NCBI GenBank assembly: GCA_964436865.1
Contig: CAYTFK010000132.1
Coordinates: forward strand, 1 to 17,661
Length of the DNA stretch: 17,661 bases
Source of the DNA: JAXGPP01 sp964436865
Lineage (GTDB): Bacteria > Planctomycetota > Planctomycetia > Pirellulales > Thermoguttaceae
Direction: 5' to 3'
The notes under the pieces were generated by a model. It had not been told where the DNA came from, ran no database searches, and saw only the letters and a program-made list of their open reading frames with translations. Shown one piece after another: positions 7,230 through 13,878 of this stretch; within the stretch, counting starts at the first letter, position 1, and each line of letters begins with the position of its first letter. The translations under genes and the position numbers were made by a program.

Positions 7230-8972
7230 TCACGCCTGGAAGATCGTCTCTTCGGAAGCCGACTTGCTCTGGCGGAGTTCGCGGCTGTCGCGGCTGCCGG
7301 ATTCGGGCGCCACTTCGCCGTGGTGTTCCACTTTGTGTTCTTGCCACCACTGGGCCGCGTCCGTCCGTTTCCACTGGTCGGCCGATTCGCAGGCCGAGAG
7401 AGCGTCGGCCAGTTCCAATGCCGACTGGAACCGCTCGGCCGGCTTCTTCGCCAGGCACTTGAGAATGATCTGCTCCAGATCACGGGGCACATCCGGACAG
7501 TGCTTCGACGGCGGCTCAACCTCGTGCTGCATGTGGGCCATGATCACTTCCAGGGGATTCTGCCCTTCGAAGGGCGGGCGCCCGGTGAGGAGGAAGTAGC
7601 CCACGGCCCCGAGCGAATAGATGTCGCTGCGGGCGTCCGGATCGGCCTTATTGCTCATGGCCTGTTCGGGCGACATGTAGAGGGGCGAACCGATAATGGC
7701 TCCCTCGGTGGTAAGGTGCATGCCGTCTTCGTCGGTGAGCGGTTTGACGAGACCGAAGTCGAGCAGCTTGACGACGTCGAAGATTCCGCCGCGTTCGGCG
7801 AGGAAGATGTTGCCCGGCTTGATGTCGCGGTGGACCAGCCCGGCGGCGTGGGCTTCGCTAAGGGCGTCGCACGCCTGCCGCATGATGTGGATGACCCGCG
7901 ACGGCGGCATCACGCCATAGCGGTCGACGACCTCGCCAAGGGCCATGCCGGGCAGGTATTCCATAACGTAGTAGAAAACGCCTTCGCCGGTGCTCCCGTA
8001 ATCGAAGATGTCGATCGTGTTCCAATGGGTGAGCTTGGAGGTCGCCCGGACTTCACGCTTGAAGCGTGCCAGCACACGGGCATCGCCCGCTTTGTCGGGC
8101 TTGATGAGCTTGATGACGCAGGGGCGCTTGAGCAACTGGTGTTCGGCCAGATAGACCTCGCCCATGCCGCCGGCGCCGATGCGTTCCTTGAGCCGGTATT
8201 GTCCCAGCTTCCGCGCTTCGTAGGCCTCGTGACGCAACGTCGATACCGTCTGCACGCCGAGCACGCTCCCCACCGCACAGAGGGTCAGCAGCAGCGTGAA
8301 GTAGAAGAACTCGGCCGCCGAGATGCCGGCCTCGGGACGGGCGAGCATGACGACCAGCATCATCAAAAGCGGTGCCGACGCGATCACGCCAATCACCACC
8401 GCCGCCCGCCGCAGCGGGTTGGGGATGAATAGCGCGTAGGTGAAGATCAGCATCAGCCAGAGGCCGTCGCGAAATATCCAGGCGGCTCCGTCCATCCAGA
8501 CGGGGCGGATGAGCTCGAAATACTCCAGGCTCAAGAAGTAGATCATCGGCAGGCCGAAGATGATCAACTCGGCGATGCGGAGCGCGCCCAGCGAGGTCGT
8601 GCGGCTTTTGGCGGTGAACAGCCAGACAAAACCCAGCATCGCCGTGGCGAGGACGTGGAACAGGAACATCCCCCAGCCGAAATCGGCCGCGAGCATCACC
8701 ACCAGGAAGGTGACGAACCCAATGAACAGCAGCCGGGCCGCGATCCGGAGACGATTACGGAGGGTGGCCTGCGTGTCGGCGTCGACGTGGGCGATAGTGC
8801 CATCGACCAGCGCCACCAGGGCGATGCGGCTCTTCTCGATCAGCGCAACCCGGCTCCGCTCCATCGACATCGACAGTTCGGACTTGGAGCGACTGGAAGA
8901 GCCGAGCCGATCGGCACTCGAGAGGCCGTTGGTCGTCGAGCGATCGTTAATGATCTTGGTTTCTTCATCCAT
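7230..8972 (-). CDS. Membrane-anchored Hanks-type serine/threonine protein kinase, 580 aa
   Basis: Signalling kinase with an unusual order: a Ser-rich cytoplasmic N-terminus (1-78), six hydrophobic helices (about 81-98, 101-120, 131-149, 170-184, 190-211 and 221-243), then a complete kinase domain (about 258-525) and a short tail. Catalytic landmarks are all intact: Gly-loop IGAGGMGEVYLAEH (265-278), Lys288, alpha-C Glu307, HRDIKPGN (381-388), DFG (405-407), SPEQ in place of APE (434-437) and SDIYSLG (449-455). There are no PASTA, WD40 or TPR repeats; the membrane part is the likely sensor. The ATG at 8972 has GGGAGG about 11 nt upstream; an ATG at 9068 gives an uncharacteristic N-terminus. 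A promoter with flanking repeats lies at 9108-9135. The glycan genes follow on the same strand, so a link to envelope synthesis is possible but unproven. Confidence 0.93.
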   Translation of the reverse strand: MDEETKIINDRSTTNGLSSADRLGSSSRSKSELSMSMERSRVALIEKSRIALVALVDGTIAHVDADTQATLRNRLRIAARLLFIGFVTFLVVMLAADFGWGMFLFHVLATAMLGFVWLFTAKSRTTSLGALRIAELIIFGLPMIYFLSLEYFELIRPVWMDGAAWIFRDGLWLMLIFTYALFIPNPLRRAAVVIGVIASAPLLMMLVVMLARPEAGISAAEFFYFTLLLTLCAVGSVLGVQTVSTLRHEAYEARKLGQYRLKERIGAGGMGEVYLAEHQLLKRPCVIKLIKPDKAGDARVLARFKREVRATSKLTHWNTIDIFDYGSTGEGVFYYVMEYLPGMALGEVVDRYGVMPPSRVIHIMRQACDALSEAHAAGLVHRDIKPGNIFLAERGGIFDVVKLLDFGLVKPLTDEDGMHLTTEGAIIGSPLYMSPEQAMSNKADPDARSDIYSLGAVGYFLLTGRPPFEGQNPLEVIMAHMQHEVEPPSKHCPDVPRDLEQIILKCLAKKPAERFQSALELADALSACESADQWKRTDAAQWWQEHKVEHHGEVAPESGSRDSRELRQSKSASEETIFQA

Positions 8973-9083
8973 CTCTGCCCTGCCTCCCTCTGGCCCAGAA
9001 GAGTCGCAACTCGGAAGCAGCCGCGTCGATGAGGGAGCGTCCGCCCCCGTCTGGCTAAGAGGAGCCACCCTCTATCGAGGGGC

Positions 9084-9124
9084 AAAGGGCTACCCAATCG
9101 CCCTTTCAGTATACACGCCCTTTC
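9084..9124. repeat. CGCCCTTTC direct repeats flanking the kinase -10 box, plus an inverted copy
   Basis: CGCCCTTTC occurs exactly at 9099-9107 and 9116-9124, on either side of the -10 box, with a 17-bp period. An inverted partial copy AAAGGGC (9084-9090) can pair with GCCCTTT (9100-9106) over a 9-nt loop, so the early transcript could form a 7-bp hairpin. Candidate regulator-binding site. Confidence 0.5.
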
Positions 9125-9135
9125 CGATCGATCAA
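9108..9135 (-). promoter_or_regulatory. Promoter of the Ser/Thr kinase gene
   Basis: On the minus strand, TTGATC (9130-9135) and TATACT (9108-9113) are separated by 16 bp; matches to sigma-70 consensus are 4 of 6 and 5 of 6. Transcription would start near 9100, giving a leader of about 128 nt before the start codon at 8972. Confidence 0.5.
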
Positions 9136-9260
9136 GAACAACGCGAGCTCTTTGGACGGGTGAATTTCGGCCGCAGACTATTGCTGTTTCAGTGGTTCCA
9201 GTTGTCGCGGTCCGGGCGGTCGGAGGGGCGGTAGATGCGCTGGGGCAGGAGACGGACGGC

Positions 9261-9266
9261 TATAAT
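9261..9266 (+). promoter_or_regulatory. Possible -10 box for the DUF493-like gene
   Basis: A perfect TATAAT facing right lies about 100 bp before the start codon at 9370. No good -35 box is present 16-18 bp upstream, so the promoter call is weak. Confidence 0.3.
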
Positions 9267-9369
9267 TGACCTTCGCGGTACGACTAATTGAGATCCCCCC
9301 TGAATTGGCCGGGAAGACGTGCAATGGCGACGTACGTGCGACTCGTGGGCGGTAGGCTGATGAGGTGCG

Positions 9370-9666
9370 ATGGGCAGTCATTTCTTCGAAAGGGTGCTTG
9401 TGTTTCACAACTGCGGCGACCACAAACTTGAGATCACCTATCCATGTACTTGGCAATACACCGTGATCGGCTTGGACCGCGATGCGATTCGGCTGGCGGT
9501 TGCCGACGTTGTCGGAGGGAGGGAGTATTCGCTGGCTGCGTCGCATAGCAGTCGGACGGGGAAGTACTGTTCGCTGCACCTGTCGCTGACCGTGGAGACG
9601 GAGGCACACCGAGTGGGACTGTTCCATGCTCTCAAGAGCCACCCGGCGATCCGGATTGTGATGTGA
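9370..9666 (+). CDS. DUF493/YbeD-like small protein, 98 aa
   Basis: Small cytoplasmic protein resembling the YbeD (DUF493) family. Shared features are the opening ITYPCTWQYTVIG, comparable to the 'FPTPFTYKVMG' region of YbeD, a central stretch SHSSRTGKYCSLHLSLTVET matching the family's 'KPSSKGNYHSVSITI' strand, and an ending FHALKSHPAIRIVM matching 'YEELGKIDIVRMVL'. Length fits the family (about 85-100 aa). The fold is ferredoxin-like and E. coli YbeD has been discussed as a regulatory-domain-like protein near lipoate genes, but its biochemical role is not settled. GAGGTG lies just before the ATG, fixing the start. The N-terminal 17 residues (MGSHFFERVLVFHNCGD) are extra relative to YbeD. The downstream oxidoreductase gene has its own promoter candidate, so a functional link is unclear. 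Confidence 0.75.
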   Translation: MGSHFFERVLVFHNCGDHKLEITYPCTWQYTVIGLDRDAIRLAVADVVGGREYSLAASHSSRTGKYCSLHLSLTVETEAHRVGLFHALKSHPAIRIVM

Positions 9667-9720
9667 GTGCCGGTCTGGAAGCCTGGATCCCGACGGGCAG
9701 ATTGCATGCGGATCGGTTGC

Positions 9721-9747
9721 TTGACGGGGCCAAATCGGAGGGATAAT
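9721..9747 (+). promoter_or_regulatory. Promoter candidate for the Gfo/Idh/MocA gene
   Basis: TTGACG (9721-9726) and GATAAT (9742-9747) lie 15 bp apart, matching 5 of 6 and 5 of 6 consensus positions; the spacer is shorter than ideal. Transcription would start near 9754, about 64 nt before the start codon at 9818. Confidence 0.4.
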
Positions 9748-9817
9748 TTCATCGTCCTGACGGCCGGTGCCTGTCTGGCGGATGCTACGGCCGACTTCCA
9801 TCATAAGGGTTTGCAAT

Positions 9818-11095
9818 ATGACGACCACGCGACGGGGATTCTTGGGAACGGCGGCGGCTGGGGCGGCGTTGTACGCGGCTGGGACTCGGGCGGCCGAGGA
9901 CAAGCCAATGCTCAAGCTGGGCGTGATCGGTGCCGGGTGGTATGGCATGGTCGACGCCAAGGCGGCACTCAAGGTGGGAGGGGTGGAGATCGCGGCGATC
10001 GCGGATGTGGACAGCGAGCATCTGGCCAAGAATGTCGAAGAGCTGGAGAAGCTTCAGGGCACCAAGCCGCAGACCTACAAGCACTATGAAGAACTGCTCG
10101 ACAAGGCTGACCTGAACGCGGTCATCATTGCCACGCCCCCTCACTGGCACGCGTTGCCGTTTCTGGCCGCGCTCGAAAAGGATCTGGATATCTACTGCGA
10201 GAAGCCGTTGGCCTACGACGTGCGCGAGGGACAGGCGATGGTCGCGGCGGCGGAGAAGAGCGATCGGGTGGTGCAGGTAGGTTTCCAGCGGCGGCAGAGC
10301 CAGGCATTTCAGCAGGCGGCCGAATTCCTGCGATCGGGGAAAGCAGGCAAAGTGGTGCAGGTCGACGCCCAGATCCACTACAAGGCCGGCACCAAGGACC
10401 CGACGCCGCAGGATCCTCCTGCTTCGCTCGACTGGGAATTGTGGTGCGGGCCGGGGCCGAAGATCCCTTACAGCCCGCAGGTTGGGCACATCAATTGGCG
10501 GCTCGAAAAGGAAGTGGGCCACGGGCATCTGGTGGACTGGGGGATCCATCTCATCGACACGGCCCGGGTGATGCTCGACCTGGGGATGCCGAAGCGGATC
10601 GTGGCGGCGGGCGGGCTGTACCAATATAAGGGGATCATCACCACGCCCGACACGCTAACCGTGCACTTCGAGTTCGACAAGCTGCCGCTGGTGTGGCGGC
10701 ATCGGTTGTGGGGGGCGGAGGAGTATAACCCGGAGACGAACAACGGCATCCTCTTCTTTGGCGAAGAAGCGACGGTATTTGCCACCGATGACCGTTGGGT
10801 GGTGATCCCGAAGTCGAAGGGCGCCGAACGGGAGACGCACGAGGTGAAGACCGACTCGGGCGTGGAACACATGGCCGACTTCCTGGAAGCGGTTCGCACG
10901 CGGCGGAAGGTTGATTGCCCGATCGACGACGCCTTCCGCTCGACGACGACCGTGCAACTGGGGGCGATCGCCTATGAATCGGGCACGGTTGTCGATTGGG
11001 ATAGCGAGTCGCTCGGGATTCCGGGCAACGAAGCCGCCGCAAAGCTGCTGAAACGCGAATACCGGTCGCCCTGGAAGCACCCGTGGCAAGGGTAA
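9818..11095 (+). CDS. Tat-exported Gfo/Idh/MocA-family oxidoreductase, 425 aa
   Basis: NAD(P)-dependent sugar or polyol oxidoreductase of the large family amplified in planctomycetes. The N-terminus TTTRRGFLGTAAAGAALYAAG (2-22) is a twin-arginine signal with a likely cleavage after TRAA (23-26), so the folded enzyme is exported. Rossmann motif GVIGAGWYG (35-43), acidic Asp63-Asp65 in ADVD, the family signature CEKPLAYD (127-134, with Lys129) and HGHLVDWGIHLID (235-247, with Asp240 and His244) are all present. C-terminal half: NWRLE, GPGPKIPYSP and a late CPIDDAFRSTTTVQLG segment as in planctomycete paralogues. The ATG at 9818 starts the Tat signal; an ATG at 9767 would add 17 residues before the twin arginine. 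Substrate not predictable; a deacetylase, hydrolase or racemase-like reaction is also known in the family. Confidence 0.92.
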   Translation: MTTTRRGFLGTAAAGAALYAAGTRAAEDKPMLKLGVIGAGWYGMVDAKAALKVGGVEIAAIADVDSEHLAKNVEELEKLQGTKPQTYKHYEELLDKADLNAVIIATPPHWHALPFLAALEKDLDIYCEKPLAYDVREGQAMVAAAEKSDRVVQVGFQRRQSQAFQQAAEFLRSGKAGKVVQVDAQIHYKAGTKDPTPQDPPASLDWELWCGPGPKIPYSPQVGHINWRLEKEVGHGHLVDWGIHLIDTARVMLDLGMPKRIVAAGGLYQYKGIITTPDTLTVHFEFDKLPLVWRHRLWGAEEYNPETNNGILFFGEEATVFATDDRWVVIPKSKGAERETHEVKTDSGVEHMADFLEAVRTRRKVDCPIDDAFRSTTTVQLGAIAYESGTVVDWDSESLGIPGNEAAAKLLKREYRSPWKHPWQG

Positions 11096-11119
11096 GAGTC
11101 AAGTGCCAATGACCGAGCA

Positions 11120-11146
11120 CCGATGACCAAGGGGGCTGGTCAGTGG
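11120..11146. terminator. Hairpin between the convergent oxidoreductase and RlmI genes
   Basis: TGACCA (11124-11129) and TGGTCA (11137-11142) form a perfect 6-bp stem with a 7-nt loop; CC and GG add two more outer pairs across a mismatch and a wobble. There is no T-run. ATGACC occurs twice here with a 14-bp period (11109 and 11123). It lies in the 58-bp gap between gene ends and may serve as a bidirectional stop or be a small repeat remnant. Confidence 0.4.
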
Positions 11147-11153
11147 TGATTCT

Positions 11154-12347
11154 CTACTCGACGCGGCAGATGAAGCACTTGAGGTAGTCGGTCTCGGGGC
11201 AAGAGGGGCGCACCGGGTGGTCGGGCGAGGGTCCGCGCTGCTGGAGGATCTGGATCTCGCGGCGGGTGCGGCGGACGACGCCATAGAGCATCCGCGAGAA
11301 GTCGTCGCGCGAGACGCGGCCGGAACAACTGCACGTAACGAGTATGCCGCCGGGCTCGAGGAGTTGCACGCCGAGGCGGTTGAGGCGGTGGTACGCCCGG
11401 AGGGCGTGGTCGATCGACTGCCGCGTGCCGGCGAAGCGGGGCGGATCGAGGATCACCGCGCCGAAGCGCTCGCCGGCCGAGGCGAGGGATTCGAGCGTCT
11501 CGAAAGCCTCCGCGACTTCAAAGCGGACGTTCTGAATGCCGTTTAGGGCGGCATTGGCCCGGGCCTGCTCGACGGCCCGCTGGCTGCTGTCGAAGGCGAG
11601 GACTTCGCGGGCCCCGCCCAGTTTTGCGGCCGCGAGGCTGAAGCCGCCGACGTAGCAGAACATGTCGAGGACGCGGCGGCCGGCAAGACAGGCGGCGGCA
11701 GCACGGCGGTTTTCACGCTGGTCGAGATAATACCCGGTCTTCTGGCCAGCCCCGAGGTCGACCTGGAACGACAAACCGTTCTCGCGGAGCGTGACGGAGG
11801 GGGGAAGGGGTTCGCCGCGGAGGAGGGCTTCCTGGGTTTCCATGCCTTCCATGGCGGCGATCTTGCGGTCGGTCCGGACGGTGATGCCGCGAGGCGAGAG
11901 GAGTTCGCCGAGCAGGTCGCCAATCTCACCGACGCGGTGGGCCATCGCCAGCGCGGTCGTCTGCACCACGAGGTGCTCGCCGTAGCGGTCGACGATCAGG
12001 CCGCTCAAACCGTCGGCCTCGCTGAAGACGAGACGGCAGGCCCCGGCCGGATCGTCGTAGTCGAGGAGGCGGCGGAGTTCGACGGCCGCGGCCAAGCGGT
12101 TTCTCCAGAAGTCGCGGTCGAGCGGCTGCCCGTGGTCCCAGGAGTAGAGCCGCAGGCGGATGCGGCTTTGGCCGTTATAGATGCCGCGAGCTACCCATTT
12201 TCCATCGGCGGTGACCAGGTCGACCACGTCGCCGTCGGCAGGCGCCGGGCGGGGGGGCAGGATCGAGTTTGCGAGCACCCACGGATGGCGGTCGGGAAGC
12301 GACTCCTGCCGGCGCGGACGCAGCGTGATCGTAAGGGGATTGGACAC
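11154..12347 (-). CDS. rlmI: 23S rRNA m5C methyltransferase, RlmI type, 397 aa
   Basis: SAM-dependent methyltransferase; E. coli RlmI makes 5-methylcytosine at 23S rRNA C1962. Domains in order: an N-terminal PUA-type RNA-binding domain (LTITLRPRRQESLPDRHPWVLANSI, 5-29), a central region (LVFSEADGLSGLIVDRYG, 106-123), the RlmI-type GQKTGYYLDQRENR (201-214), SAM motif LDMFCYVGGFSLAA (227-240), AFDSSQRAV (251-259), ILDPPRF (299-305) and the cysteine motif VTCSCS (337-342). The ending HPVRPSCPETDYLKC (377-391) is characteristic. Length matches E. coli RlmI (396 aa). The GTG at 12347 has AGGAG five bases upstream; the in-frame ATG at 12791 would add 148 residues with no recognisable character. A strong promoter lies far upstream at 12922-12951. 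Confidence 0.92.
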   Translation of the reverse strand: MSNPLTITLRPRRQESLPDRHPWVLANSILPPRPAPADGDVVDLVTADGKWVARGIYNGQSRIRLRLYSWDHGQPLDRDFWRNRLAAAVELRRLLDYDDPAGACRLVFSEADGLSGLIVDRYGEHLVVQTTALAMAHRVGEIGDLLGELLSPRGITVRTDRKIAAMEGMETQEALLRGEPLPPSVTLRENGLSFQVDLGAGQKTGYYLDQRENRRAAAACLAGRRVLDMFCYVGGFSLAAAKLGGAREVLAFDSSQRAVEQARANAALNGIQNVRFEVAEAFETLESLASAGERFGAVILDPPRFAGTRQSIDHALRAYHRLNRLGVQLLEPGGILVTCSCSGRVSRDDFSRMLYGVVRRTRREIQILQQRGPSPDHPVRPSCPETDYLKCFICRVE

Positions 12348-12921
12348 GGAGGCTCCTGGGAACGGGGAATGGGTCCCATCGTAGAATCCCCGTGCGCCAT
12401 CGACAACCGGCGGCCGCGACCTGGACCGGCGAGGGGAGAGTGGACTTGCCCTCGGCAGGCCCAAGGCTGCCGCCGCGGTCGACCGCTCGCAGAGGTGGCC
12501 GAATCGCCGGGAGACGCTGCTGGATAGCGCTTGGGATCGCACCGAGATGCAACATTGTTGCATCGAGCCGCAACAATAAACACCGTGTTTCGCCTGGTGC
12601 GTCGCGGAGCGTGGCGGCAAGTGCAAGCCAGTAAGGGGTTTCGCACCGCGGGACCGAGCGCAACTTGATACGCACTGTGAGGTACGTGTTGCGTTTCGCG
12701 CGAATTTCGCCCTCGGCGGCTGCGCCAATTCGTTTGCGGGGCTTCCTGAGAGTGGGCGCAGGGAATCGGCGCACGCGCCGGCAGAGGCCAAGCAAGTTGT
12801 GATCGAATCGGATTGTCAAACATCGGTTACGAGCGCCGCCTGGGGCGCCGGCGAGGCGGAGCGAACGAGGAGGCCGATGGACGCTGCCGTCCGGGAGTTC
12901 ATGGAACGTCTCGCGGCATAT
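12348..12921 (-). other. Gene-free region upstream of rlmI; possible long leader or ncRNA
   Basis: About 570 bp with no convincing gene: open frames crossing it have low-complexity Arg/Pro/Ala composition and most run into rlmI in another frame. A near-consensus promoter at its right end would transcribe it leftward towards rlmI. Possible RNA structures include CGGCGC/GCGCCG (12767-12772 with 12775-12780), CCGCCT/AGGCGG (12836-12841 with 12854-12859) and the overlapping repeats at 12546-12590. A 28-codon open frame starts at 12902 (MNSRTAASIGLLVRS...) close to the predicted transcription start and could be a leader peptide, but its ribosome site is poor. Confidence 0.45.
12546..12590. repeat. 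Overlapping inverted repeats around GCAACA, and a second palindrome
   Basis: GATGCAACATTGTTGCATC (12546-12564) is a perfect 9-1-9 palindrome. Its right half also pairs with a third copy: ATTGTTGC (12554-12561) and GCAACAAT (12570-12577) have 8-bp arms with an 8-nt loop. AAACAC-C-GTGTTT (12578-12590) is a perfect 6-1-6 palindrome directly next to it. The first two pairings exclude each other. Confidence 0.75.
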
Positions 12922-12951
12922 AGTATACTGTAGTATATGTATCCATGTCAA
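12922..12951 (-). promoter_or_regulatory. Near-consensus sigma-70 promoter directed towards rlmI
   Basis: On the minus strand, a perfect TTGACA (12946-12951) and TATACT (12922-12927) are separated by 18 bp, matching 11 of 12 consensus bases. A second TATACT lies ten bases closer to the -35 box (12932-12937), because TAGTATA repeats with a 10-bp period on the plus strand (12921 and 12931). Transcription would start near 12915, about 570 nt before the rlmI start codon. Confidence 0.6.
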
Positions 12952-12976
12952 GAGCCAAAATCGCCAGGAAGAGAAG

Positions 12977-13007
12977 AAAATCGGGCGTTGCCGGAGAGGG
13001 GGCGGGG
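12977..13007 (+). repeat. 31-nt direct repeat, copy A (left of the toxin-antitoxin genes)
   Basis: Begins AAAATCGGGCGTTGCCGG and matches copy B at 13879-13909 at 28 of 31 positions, same orientation. The flanking bases do not match. The toxin and antitoxin genes lie between the two copies. Confidence 0.75.
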
Positions 13008-13040
13008 GGGCTTGTCAGGCCGACGGATAATGGCCGGGAG

Positions 13041-13086
13041 CAACGGCCGTTGTTCGCAGCTTTTGGAAAACCGCAGACCGCGGTCT
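13041..13086. other. Two 12-bp perfect palindromes downstream of the toxin gene
   Basis: CAACGGCCGTTG (13041-13052) and AGACCGCGGTCT (13075-13086) lie 33-80 bp past the toxin stop codon. On the minus strand the second is followed shortly by GCGGTTTT, so it may assist termination, but with a 4-bp stem and 4-nt loop it would be weak. Confidence 0.4.
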
Positions 13087-13119
13087 CCGGTCATCCGCGT
13101 CGGCCCGTTCGGCGACGCC

Positions 13120-13449
13120 TCAGGGATTGGCCTGTAAGCCAAGCCATCTGCCGACTGCTTCCGTCACCAGATCGAAGTGACTGGCACTGAGCGTTCCCAG
13201 GCGCCTGATCAGCTTGACCGTTGGAATCGTGACCAGATTCTGCGCGTCGAACGCCCCCTCCCTGAGAAAATGAGCCGGCACAGCAACCTCAAAGCGAGAG
13301 CCACGCGGACTCGTTGTGTGTGCGACAACGGTGACCAACACCCGGTCTTTCTCTTCGTCGGGTGGAATGCTCAGCACCAGGCAGGGCCGGATCTTGGCAA
13401 CCATTCCCAAGTCGACAAGCCACACGTCTCCGCGATCAGGGCTCGCCAT
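13120..13449 (-). CDS. MazF/PemK-type endoribonuclease toxin, 109 aa
   Basis: Toxin of a type II toxin-antitoxin pair; family members cut mRNA at short sequences and slow growth. It has the family order: PDRGDVWLVDLG (4-15, first strands), KIRPCLVLS (19-27, with Arg21 at the position of the catalytic arginine), VVAHTTSPRGSRFEV (41-55, with Thr45/Thr46 at the catalytic threonine position), NLVTIPTVKLIRRLGTLS (71-88) and a C-terminal helix ending LVTEAVGRWLGL. Length is normal (about 110 aa). The ATG at 13449 overlaps the antitoxin gene by 14 nt, the common layout for coupled translation. All key positions appear intact, so it is probably active. RNA target unknown. Confidence 0.9.
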   Translation of the reverse strand: MASPDRGDVWLVDLGMVAKIRPCLVLSIPPDEEKDRVLVTVVAHTTSPRGSRFEVAVPAHFLREGAFDAQNLVTIPTVKLIRRLGTLSASHFDLVTEAVGRWLGLQANP

Positions 13450-13633
13450 GCTCGCCCTCAGCGGCGTCCAGTTCCAGGAACAGCTCTTCCGCGGCCATTA
13501 CCAGAGCATCATCGGAGACTTCCGCTGGAGCCTCATCGAGAACGCGGCGCAGCAGTGCCGCGGCAACTTCGCGGCGGTCGCCGGGGGGCAAAGCGTCGAA
13601 GGCATTGAGCAACTGGTTTGCAGGATCGGTCAT
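13436..13633 (-). CDS. Antitoxin of the MazF/PemK pair, 65 aa
   Basis: Small acidic protein encoded directly upstream of and overlapping the toxin gene. The N-terminal half (MTDPANQLLNAFDALPPGDRREVAAALLRRV) looks helical. The C-terminal half (DDALVMAAEELFLELDAAEGEHGEP) is acidic with bulky hydrophobics, as expected for the segment that wraps the toxin and blocks its active site. I do not see a clear ribbon-helix-helix or AbrB-type DNA-binding domain, so whether it represses its own promoter is uncertain. GAGGTG lies four bases before the ATG, a strong ribosome site that suits an antitoxin made in excess. It belongs to a small antitoxin type often paired with PemK-like toxins; the name is inferred mainly from context. 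Confidence 0.8.
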   Translation of the reverse strand: MTDPANQLLNAFDALPPGDRREVAAALLRRVLDEAPAEVSDDALVMAAEELFLELDAAEGEHGEP

Positions 13634-13724
13634 TCAACACCTCGATGGACGAACCAATGGCGGCTATCGAGCCAAGTCTCGTTCTGACTTCGCCAAGCAG
13701 TCGTTCTCCTGCTCGCACGAATTC

Positions 13725-13754
13725 ATTCTACCCGGTCCTGCGGGTGGTGGGCAA
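13725..13754 (-). promoter_or_regulatory. Promoter candidate for the toxin-antitoxin operon
   Basis: On the minus strand, TTGCCC (13749-13754) and TAGAAT (13725-13730) are 18 bp apart, matching 4 of 6 and 5 of 6 consensus bases. The leader would be about 85 nt. No clear palindrome overlaps it. Confidence 0.35.
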
Positions 13755-13878
13755 GCTGCGAAATAGGAGGCTCTTGCCGGGGCGTTTGGGCCATTCCGCA
13801 TCAAGGTACAAAGCCCGTATTCACTGTGATGATCGCGATCCGGGACAACAGCTCCGACAGCCCGATGGGGCGCTGAAT

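Larger units (their letters stand above)
8973..9369. other. Divergent intergenic region between the kinase and DUF493 genes
   Basis: About 400 bp without a convincing gene, separating the leftward kinase gene from the rightward DUF493-like gene. It holds the kinase promoter and its flanking repeats (9084-9135) and a TATAAT box facing right (9261-9266). Open frames across it are short and show no recognisable protein. Confidence 0.6.

Noticed and set aside
7320..8432. 370-codon plus-strand open frame opposite the Ser/Thr kinase
   Set aside because: Antisense to an intact kinase domain, with no recognisable protein features.
9178..10029. 283-codon minus-strand open frame opposite the DUF493-like and oxidoreductase genes
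   Set aside because: It covers the Tat signal and Rossmann motif of a well-supported plus-strand gene and has no domain of its own.
12546..12590. tRNA or CRISPR repeat
   Set aside because: No cloverleaf can be drawn and there are no regularly spaced repeats with unique spacers.
12191..12823. 210-codon minus-strand open frame between the promoter at 12922-12951 and rlmI
   Set aside because: Its translation is Arg/Pro/Ser-rich without motifs, and it overlaps rlmI out of frame by about 150 nt.
12945..13190. Small plus-strand open frame starting MSRAKIARKRRK
   Set aside because: It overlaps the toxin gene end, contains repeat copy A and has no protein-like pattern or good promoter in its direction.
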